Below the pieces are notes generated by a model, which saw nothing but the letters and a program-made list of their open reading frames with translations, had not been told where the DNA came from and did not search any database. The position numbers were made by a program, and so were the translations under genes. Positions 5,517 to 9,940 of a DNA stretch of 9,940 bases are shown piece by piece; positions within the stretch are counted from its first letter, which is position 1, and each line of letters starts with the position of its first letter. Source of the stretch: Nitrospirae bacterium GWC2_42_7 (GTDB lineage Bacteria > Nitrospirota > Thermodesulfovibrionia > Thermodesulfovibrionales > UBA6898); contig MHDW01000043.1 of assembly GCA_001803645.1 (NCBI GenBank), positions 1 to 9,940 on the forward strand, written 5' to 3'.

Positions 5517-5684
5517 AGTAACGCCCCCGCCTTTGGCACCCCTGCCTACCGGCAGACAGGCCCTCTTAACCTAAGAGCCAACAGTAGGTGCCTTAAGCAT
5601 GGGAAAAAGGGAGTTATGATTTCAGAAACGTTGTATTATCCCTTCCCTTAAGATAAGGGGAGGTTAGGAGGAGTTATGACTTCC
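5517..5684. repeat. Blocks X and B, copy 3
   Basis: Bases 5532-5619 match 4624-4710 with three differences. The following CCCTTCCCTTAAGATAAGGG and GGAGGTTAGGAGGAGTTATGA match 3598-3634. Relative to 3511-3650, palindromic material (GCCTACCGGCAGACAGG and CCAACAGTAGGTGCCTTAAG) flanks the CTCTTAACCTAAGAG core. Confidence 0.82.
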
Positions 5685-5690
5685 GTTCAT

Positions 5691-5738
5691 TTTCTTCTTT
5701 ACAACAATCCCCTCATTTATCTAAACTGAAAGCGGATC
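5691..5738. repeat. Block C, copy 3
   Basis: This is the third copy of the 49 bp block. The TTTACAACAATCCCCTCATT core is identical, but the -10-like TATTAT of the other copies is replaced by CTAAAC, so it would be a poor promoter. Confidence 0.82.
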
Positions 5739-5765
5739 ACAGAAACACACATTTATAAATAGTAG

Positions 5766-5804
5766 GGGCGAACGGCGCCTGCCTGTCGGTAGGCAGGTTC
5801 GCCC
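5766..5804. repeat. Block D hairpin, copy 2, with a palindrome inserted in its loop
   Basis: The outer stem GGGCGAAC (5766-5773)/GTTCGCCC (5797-5804) equals that at 2605-2623, but the loop is 23 bases instead of 3. It encloses a second stem CCTGCCT/AGGCAGG (5778-5784 and 5791-5797). Confidence 0.88.
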
Positions 5805-5820
5805 AGGTATTATCAGTTTC

Positions 5821-5921
5821 AGGATTTAAGCCATTATGGCAATGAGTAGAAGACAAAGAGAGGGAATTCCAACAAAATACCTCCGCTCAAATTTTATGCG
5901 GTTAATCGGCGGTAGCCTGCC
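5821..5921. repeat. Block E, copy 3
   Basis: AGGATTTAAGCCATTATGGC, AGTAGAAGACAAAGAGAGGG, ACCTCCGC, ATTTTATGCGG and TTAATCGGCGGTAGCCTGCC align with the same parts of 3704-3850 and 8035-8115. The TTAGAA/TTCTAA insert of copies 2 and 4 is absent, so this copy represents the empty site. Confidence 0.83.
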
Positions 5922-5976
5922 GTAAAACAGCTTTCAGCAGGAAATTGAAAGACCCTCAATTAAAGGAAGGGGAAAA

Positions 5977-6996
5977 ATGACGATATCATGTCAAAAATGT
6001 GGTAAAGAATTAAATGTCTCTGAACGCAGCCTTAAGACAGGGGCGCGTTTCAGGTGTTTGAAATGCGGCAACCTTACCACCTATGAACAATTGGGGGAGC
6101 AGTCCGGCATAATATCGAACAGCAGTCAATCTATTCACAAAGAAGTTTATGTCCATGACAAGTCTGTATCCGACAGCAGGATCTCGACCGGACCTCAGGT
6201 AGTGCAGCAAGATGACAGGACCTCCAGTCCCTCACCTGAGGAAATCGACAGAATAAATGATAAGTATACTAGATACGGCTATTTAATCCCACAGACCGAT
6301 AAGATTGAAGAAAGGTCTTTTATGGAGCATCTGCCCGAGGCGTTTTCTTTCCCTCTGAAAAAAGGCGGAATTTTAATGCTCGTCATAGGCTCAGTATTTT
6401 TTACTGTTATTTTGTTCTTCTCGAAATATGCACCTTTGATCGGTATTATAGGTTTTGTGCTCGTGTCAGGATATATATCTGCATTTATGATGAAGATCGT
6501 CTCCCGTACTGCAGACGGCGAGATCGATATCCCGGATTGGCCTGAGTTTTCGGACTGGTGGGACGATATCATACTCCCCTGGGCCCAGATGATAATTACG
6601 GCCCTTGCATCATTCTGTCCGCTTATCGCATATATAGTGGTCTCCTATGTCTTGGGCGGTCGTCCGTCAGTCCTCGTGATTGGGGCCCTTGTTTTGGCAG
6701 GAGCTTTTTACTATCCTATGGCGCTTCTTGCAATGTGTCTGTTCCGGGGAATGCATGCGCTTAATCCTGTTTTGTTGTTCCAGGCAATTGGCCAGATTTT
6801 TTCCGACTATATTATTGCCTGTATCCTGATGCTTATTATATTTGTTCTAAAATGGGGACTGACATTCTTTTCCAATATGATACCTTTCGTAGGTCCTTTT
6901 ATAGATAATTTCCTGATGCTTTATCTCGTAATGCTCGAAATGAGAATACTCGGGCTTATCTATTATGCAAATAAAAATAAGTTGCAGTGGTTTTAG
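5977..6996 (+). CDS. Zinc-ribbon multi-pass membrane protein, DUF4013-like
   Basis: This 339-residue protein is preceded by a strong AAGGAAGGGG ribosome site. Residues 5-30 form a zinc ribbon (Cys5, Cys8, Cys27, Cys30; MJ0042-type CQKC...CLKC). A polar linker spans about 35-125. About six hydrophobic segments follow: roughly 130-149, 152-174, 203-226, 231-256, 277-297 and 302-330. The loop GEIDIPDWPEFSDWWDDII (181-199) resembles the G-x-x-PxW motif of DUF4013 inner-membrane proteins. The function is unknown; a zinc-ribbon-linked membrane sensor or scaffold is possible but not shown. It is not evidently part of an operon, being separated by repeats on both sides. Confidence 0.75.
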   Translation: MTISCQKCGKELNVSERSLKTGARFRCLKCGNLTTYEQLGEQSGIISNSSQSIHKEVYVHDKSVSDSRISTGPQVVQQDDRTSSPSPEEIDRINDKYTRYGYLIPQTDKIEERSFMEHLPEAFSFPLKKGGILMLVIGSVFFTVILFFSKYAPLIGIIGFVLVSGYISAFMMKIVSRTADGEIDIPDWPEFSDWWDDIILPWAQMIITALASFCPLIAYIVVSYVLGGRPSVLVIGALVLAGAFYYPMALLAMCLFRGMHALNPVLLFQAIGQIFSDYIIACILMLIIFVLKWGLTFFSNMIPFVGPFIDNFLMLYLVMLEMRILGLIYYANKNKLQWF

Positions 6997-7006
6997 AACT
7001 GAAGTG

Positions 7007-7106
7007 GTTGAGTTCTTGGATTTAGCCCGTTAGAAGGCAAAGGCATTCTAATAGGATTTAAGCCATTATGGCAAAGGGATTGAAAAGAAAAGAGAGAGGG
7101 AGAGTG
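7007..7106. repeat. Block E, copy 4 (5' part), with a 36 bp insert
   Basis: Bases 7007-7073 match 3704-3770 at about 60 of 67 positions. A segment with inverted TTAGAA/TTCTAA (7030-7035 and 7046-7051) is flanked by direct GGATTTA copies (7018-7024 and 7054-7060), whereas copy 3 has a single GGATTTA at this place. The hairpin and GGCGGTAGCC end of block E are missing. Bases 7107-7242 show no further recognisable element. Confidence 0.8.
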
Positions 7107-7242
7107 TTTGTCAAATGTGTAGACCTGACCCAGATTATCATTTAATTTTAATTACTTTAACTGGCTTCTACAGTACACTTCATTCCGGGAACCAGGGAAA
7201 CAATTTGATGCTTAATAAACATAAATTAGAATTGGAGAAATC

Positions 7243-8019
7243 ATGAAACGGTTTGTATTTCTGGCAATAATTTTACTGGTAGTAGTTTTAAGTTCTGCAT
7301 GCACGCCTAAGCAGTCAATTAAATATTCCATGGATGATATAAATGTCTTACCCAATAGTCCTTTTGCTAAGGCAACTCTCGCTATAAAACCTTTCGAGGA
7401 TAAAAGAAAGCCTCTGACAACAGATTGTTCCACGATGAACGGATCAAGCAACGCAACAACACTCGACCAAAATGGTAAAACCTATTATTACAACTGTGAC
7501 GATTTCTATAAAGTAGCTTCTGTTACATTCGAAATAACAAAGGCAGCGACAAAACACATAGATCACTCTCGTCTTTTTAAACAAGTTGTTTTGTCCGAGG
7601 TGCCGCCTCCTGATGCGGATTATCTTCTTACTGGGAAAGTTTCCAAATTCGATGGTCTCAAGGAAAGTAGTGTCGGGGCTGTAATCGCCCAGTCATTCGG
7701 TCTTGTCGGAGCTCTGATTAATCTGGCCAGAAAAAATGATTACGAAGGCACTACAGATTTTGACGGTTTACAGCTGATAAGGCTGAATGACCATGCTCTG
7801 ATCTGGGAAGGAAACATTTCCGGGCATATTAATGGCAGAGATACGGTAGACCCATATGGATGGGATTCTTTTAAAAAGGCAAATTTATCTCTCAAAGAAG
7901 CTGTTACCAAGCTCATTAATACTCTGAATACTCTCACTGGAGACTCTATGAAAACTGAAAATAAACAGACTTCATTGGAAACCCAAAATGTTTCGAATGA
8001 GAATAAAGCTATACCCTAA
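7243..8019 (+). CDS. Outer-membrane-type lipoprotein of unknown function
   Basis: This 258-residue protein has a type II signal peptide: MKR, a hydrophobic stretch (residues 4-16) and a lipobox-like LSSAC with Cys20 as the predicted lipidation site. Position +2 is Thr, which does not favour inner-membrane retention. The mature part has a strand-rich start (ATLAIKPFEDKR, 44-55), ADYLLTGKVSKFDG (125-138), a glycine-rich hydrophobic stretch (144-162) and IWEGNISGHING (187-198). This layout recalls YajG/GNA1162-like periplasmic lipoproteins, but I cannot place it in a family. Cys62 and Cys85 could form a disulfide. The tail (from about 235) is polar and probably disordered. GGAGA lies at about 7234-7238 before the ATG. 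Confidence 0.82.
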   Translation: MKRFVFLAIILLVVVLSSACTPKQSIKYSMDDINVLPNSPFAKATLAIKPFEDKRKPLTTDCSTMNGSSNATTLDQNGKTYYYNCDDFYKVASVTFEITKAATKHIDHSRLFKQVVLSEVPPPDADYLLTGKVSKFDGLKESSVGAVIAQSFGLVGALINLARKNDYEGTTDFDGLQLIRLNDHALIWEGNISGHINGRDTVDPYGWDSFKKANLSLKEAVTKLINTLNTLTGDSMKTENKQTSLETQNVSNENKAIP

Positions 8020-8034
8020 TAAAAACAGAAAAAT

Positions 8035-8115
8035 GAGGGGTTTCCAACAAAATATCTGCCACAGACAGACAAGACTCCGCATAAATTTTGTGCGGTTGAT
8101 CGGCGGTAGCCTGCC
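8035..8115. repeat. Block E, copy 5 (3' part)
   Basis: GAGGGGTTTCCAACAAAATA, a CCGCATAA/TTGTGCGG hairpin (8077-8084 and 8088-8095, one G-T pair) and TTGATCGGCGGTAGCCTGCC match copies 2 and 3. It begins 15 bases after the lipoprotein stop and ends directly at the ribosome site of the next small ORF. Confidence 0.83.
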
Positions 8116-8128
8116 TTCGGAGGGAGGC
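8109..8128 (+). promoter_or_regulatory. Ribosome site AGGGAGG within a repeat-derived hairpin
   Basis: AGGGAGG (8121-8127) lies 6 bases before the ATG at 8134. It is also the right arm of a hairpin GCCTGCCT (8109-8116), loop TCGG, AGGGAGGC (8121-8128), with one mismatch. The left arm is the end of repeat block E. The hairpin could mask the ribosome site. Confidence 0.6.
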
Positions 8129-8133
8129 GAAAA

Positions 8134-8238
8134 ATGAAGATACCCCTGACAAAAATAATAAGCATACATCATAAAATACCTGATGAATTTCAAAAACAGA
8201 CTTATTCTGCAGACTCGTTATGCACAAAAATTAAATGA
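8134..8238 (+). CDS. 34-residue small ORF, translationally overlapped with the nuclease gene
   Basis: The ORF starts MKIPLTKIISIHHKIPDEFQ and ends at TGA 8236-8238, overlapping the ATG of the next gene as ATGA. It has the strongest ribosome site in this part of the window (AGGGAGG, 6 base spacing), whereas the nuclease gene itself has none. No family is recognised, and there is no signal peptide or long hydrophobic stretch. It may be a leader peptide that couples translation of the nuclease, a tiny partner protein, or chance. The strong site and the exact overlap argue for real translation. Confidence 0.5.
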   Translation: MKIPLTKIISIHHKIPDEFQKQTYSADSLCTKIK

Positions 8239-8810
8239 CAATAAGACACAATGAACGTTGCAAAGATTGTAAGATTACGGTTGCAAAACTCCTTGTCGAA
8301 ATATATGGAGAAATAAAGATAAATTACAATCTTAACGTCCCATGCAGAATAGAAGATTATACAAACCACGTTTTGTATGGCGACTTAGAGAGAATATATA
8401 AAAAATTGCAGCTACAGAGGAATTATATAAGCTTTGTTAAGGCAAACAAATTGCCAAATGTTGATTTCTTTGCTCCATCTGCTAAGGTAATAGTCGAATT
8501 TGATGAATCCCAGCATTTCACAGAACTCCGTGCAATTTCAATATCGGAGTATCCTGAAGATATGGAACTTGGATTCGACAAAAGAAAATGGCAATCATTA
8601 TGTTCAAAATTGAGGAGAAAGGATAATGATCCACCCTATAGAGACGAACAAAGGGCTTGGTATGATACGTTAAGAGATTTCGTTCCAAATATGTTAGACC
8701 TAAAACCTACAATACGATTGTATTCCAGTGATTATATTTGGTGTTCTCTTAAGCCAGTCAACAAGACGGACATCGTAGCATTTAAGAACATACTTAAAAG
8801 GAAACATTGA
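8235..8810 (+). CDS. Putative PD-(D/E)XK / Vsr-DUF559-like nuclease
   Basis: This is a 191-residue protein. The central NVDFFAPSAKVIVEFDESQHF (residues 75-95) has the form of the Vsr/DUF559 type of restriction-endonuclease fold: Asp77 in a first strand, then Glu88-x-Asp90 with Gln93-His94, where the family normally has E-x-D-G-x-Q-H. Here Glu replaces the usual Gly. Near the N-terminus a Cys9-x-x-Cys12 pair is present. The C-terminal half has many basic residues (FDKRKWQSL, SKLRRKD). A DNA nuclease is the best guess, but the match is short. The upstream-most start is this ATG, because an in-frame TAA directly precedes it. It has no ribosome site of its own and probably depends on the overlapped small ORF. 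G+C is about 32% in a sampled line, against about 48% in the flavoprotein gene. Confidence 0.6.
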   Translation: MTIRHNERCKDCKITVAKLLVEIYGEIKINYNLNVPCRIEDYTNHVLYGDLERIYKKLQLQRNYISFVKANKLPNVDFFAPSAKVIVEFDESQHFTELRAISISEYPEDMELGFDKRKWQSLCSKLRRKDNDPPYRDEQRAWYDTLRDFVPNMLDLKPTIRLYSSDYIWCSLKPVNKTDIVAFKNILKRKH

Positions 8811-8981
8811 AGGCATTAGAGATAATAAGATTGCATAACCAGTGGATCGAGGCGACAAGGGGATAACTGTCTGCGGATTTTTATTTTTCATATTCCCCTT
8901 CCTCCCCATTTCGTTAGGGGCAAAATATATAACGGCATAATGAAACAAATTTAGCACCAACCGATAAGGAGACGTAACACA
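8811..8981. other. Short intergenic segment, weak repeat traces
   Basis: CCAGTGGATC (8840-8849) also occurs at 2459-2468, and CCCCTTCCTCCCC...TTAGGGG recalls block B without forming a good stem. The end holds AAGGAG (8966-8971), the ribosome site of the next gene, at a slightly long 10 base spacing. No full repeat block is present. Confidence 0.45.
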
Positions 8982-9698
8982 ATGGAATATAAAAGAAATT
9001 TTTCTCTTTATGACGCATATGAGTTTCTTTCACAAAACGGCCTTATACAAGAAAGTGCTGAAATAAAAAACTCAACTGATAAATTCAAATCATATACGAG
9101 TACTCTAAGACGGGCAAAAATAATTGTTCTCGTCAGAGACAAAAAACTTCTCGATGTATTTTGCACGTCAGTGTGGCCGTCAGGTCTTACTGACAAGGGA
9201 AAGAGTAGAATTAGATTTTTTGAAAATCTTGTGGATAGATTTAATGGAGATCAAGAAGGAACAATAAGTGAGGACGAAGAAGAAGGAGAGATCGTAACAG
9301 AAGAAAATGAGTTTGCATACGAAAATGATCTTCGCAATTATCTTGTAAGAAATCTTTCTGTAATAGAGAAAGGCCTTAAGATTTATGAATCTCAAGAAGG
9401 CATTACTGGAGCAGAATATATTATTCCCGGCACTACTCGAAGAATTGATATTTTAGCGACTGACAATCAGAACAATTTTGTGGTAATCGAACTCAAGGTA
9501 AGCCGTGGTTATGAAAAAGTTGTCGGGCAGACACTTTACTACCAATCAATGATAAAATCATATTTCAATCAACAGAAGGTTAGAGCAATAATTATTGCGA
9601 GAGAAATTACTCCCGAGCTAAAAGCAGCAACACAATTTTTGCCCGACTTTGAGTTGTTTGAGTATCAACTTTCATTGACACTGAACAGAATAAAATGA
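8982..9698 (+). CDS. NucS/DUF91-like PD-(D/E)XK endonuclease-domain protein
   Basis: This is a 238-residue protein. Residues 111-206 match the C-terminal nuclease domain of NucS/EndoMS. They read FAYENDLRNYLVRNLSVIEKG (Glu114), EYIIPGTTRRIDILATD (Asp156), then VVIELKVSRG (Glu170, Lys172) and VGQTLYYQSMIKSY (Gln183), so the D...ExK catalytic set is complete. The first ~85 residues have no recognised family and may bind DNA or protein; an acidic linker (about 97-110) joins the two parts. Full-length NucS also has an N-terminal dimerisation/DNA-binding domain, but that does not appear to be this one. A role in DNA cleavage is likely; mismatch repair versus restriction or defence cannot be decided. 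Composition is AT-rich (about 30% G+C in a sampled line), like the previous gene. Confidence 0.8.
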   Translation: MEYKRNFSLYDAYEFLSQNGLIQESAEIKNSTDKFKSYTSTLRRAKIIVLVRDKKLLDVFCTSVWPSGLTDKGKSRIRFFENLVDRFNGDQEGTISEDEEEGEIVTEENEFAYENDLRNYLVRNLSVIEKGLKIYESQEGITGAEYIIPGTTRRIDILATDNQNNFVVIELKVSRGYEKVVGQTLYYQSMIKSYFNQQKVRAIIIAREITPELKAATQFLPDFELFEYQLSLTLNRIK

Positions 9699-9852
9699 AA
9701 AAAGGCCAAGCATATCAGGCAAGAGCACAAAAATAAGAAACAGACCCTAACAAAATTCAACACGACTGGTGATAGATAAGCCATTTTTGATTTTTAAGGG
9801 CGATTTCCCAGCGGGATATTTGAGTCGTTCTGTGAATAAATAGAGGTATCAA

Positions 9853-9940
9853 ATGAATATTTATGATCAAATAATCACGGTATGTAAAGGCTACGAAGGC
9901 GAAATCCTGACCTCCTCGCAAATCAAGGATATGGTTTTCA
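9853..9940 (+). CDS. Start of an unidentified gene, 3' partial
   Basis: The frame is open from the ATG at 9853 to the window end, giving 29 residues starting MNIYDQIITVCKGYEGEILT and continuing SSQIKDMVF. GAGG (9843-9846) lies 6 bases upstream. The short N-terminus recalls a small helical domain seen at the start of some proteins linked to restriction or HNH nucleases, but there is too little sequence for an assignment. The 154 bases before it (9699-9852) contain nothing recognisable. Confidence 0.6.
   Translation, partial: MNIYDQIITVCKGYEGEILTSSQIKDMVF

Larger units (their letters stand above)
5485..5976. other. Gene-free gap: X, B, C, D and E blocks in series
   Basis: No credible ORF is present. 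Blocks occur in the order X (5517-5640), B (5641-5684), C (5691-5738), D with inserted palindrome (5766-5804), E (5821-5921). All have the same orientation as earlier copies. The zinc-ribbon gene follows 55 bases after the E block. Confidence 0.78.

Noticed and set aside
1991..5738. The repeats as a CRISPR array
   Set aside because: Repeat units are long, irregularly spaced, separated by genes, and lack uniform 30-40 base spacers.
6010..6572. Minus-strand ORFs across the zinc-ribbon membrane protein
   Set aside because: The + frame has the CxxC pairs, membrane segments and a strong ribosome site; the minus frames show nothing.
9699..9852. Possible terminator or repeat between the last two genes
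   Set aside because: Only a 3 bp GGG...CCC stem and scattered T runs are present; no convincing structure.

Overview
The window looks like a chromosomal accessory region of an anaerobic, Gram-negative-type bacterium. A lipoprotein with a lipobox, several type II toxin-antitoxin (TA) genes and an iron-sulfur glutamate-synthase-like flavoprotein are all present. The flavoprotein architecture and the style of the intergenic repeats recall groundwater or sediment Nitrospirota or Desulfobacterota, but that is only an impression. All genes that I accept read on the + strand.

Layout. Bases 1-1938 hold the 3' part of a large fusion protein (glutamate synthase GXGXG domain, GltD-like FAD/NAD(P)H oxidoreductase, ferredoxin domain) whose start lies outside the window. 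From about 1940 to 5980 short gene modules alternate with 250-550 bp gaps: a lone antitoxin (2191-2424), a higBA-type pair (2785-3388), a vapBC pair (3926-4503) and a DUF4258/DUF2283 pair (5033-5484). Then come a zinc-ribbon multi-pass membrane protein (5977-6996) and a secreted lipoprotein (7243-8019). The right end (8134-9940) is more AT-rich: a 34-residue small ORF translationally overlapped with a putative PD-(D/E)XK nuclease (8134-8810), a NucS-like nuclease-domain protein (8982-9698), and the first 29 codons of another gene.

The gaps are the most unusual part. They are built from a few recurring blocks. I call these A (CCCCTCC/GGAGGGG hairpins), X (~90 bp block around CTCTTAACCTAAGAG), B (CTCCCCTTAAGATAAGGGGAG hairpin block), C (~49 bp, promoter-like), D (small perfect hairpins) and E (up to 160 bp, ending in a GCATAA/TTATGC hairpin followed by GGCGGTAGCCTGCC). 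Blocks recur in the same orientation in front of successive modules. Some copies carry extra small palindromes, chiefly a TGCCTACCGGCAGGCA-like element, exactly where sister copies are uninterrupted. The gaps therefore record nested small insertions, and several gene modules sit between direct repeats.

Functionally the TA pairs, the orphan antitoxin and the two nuclease-like genes resemble a stabilisation or defence-type accessory island next to a housekeeping redox gene. No transposase, integrase, tRNA, rRNA or CRISPR array is visible.
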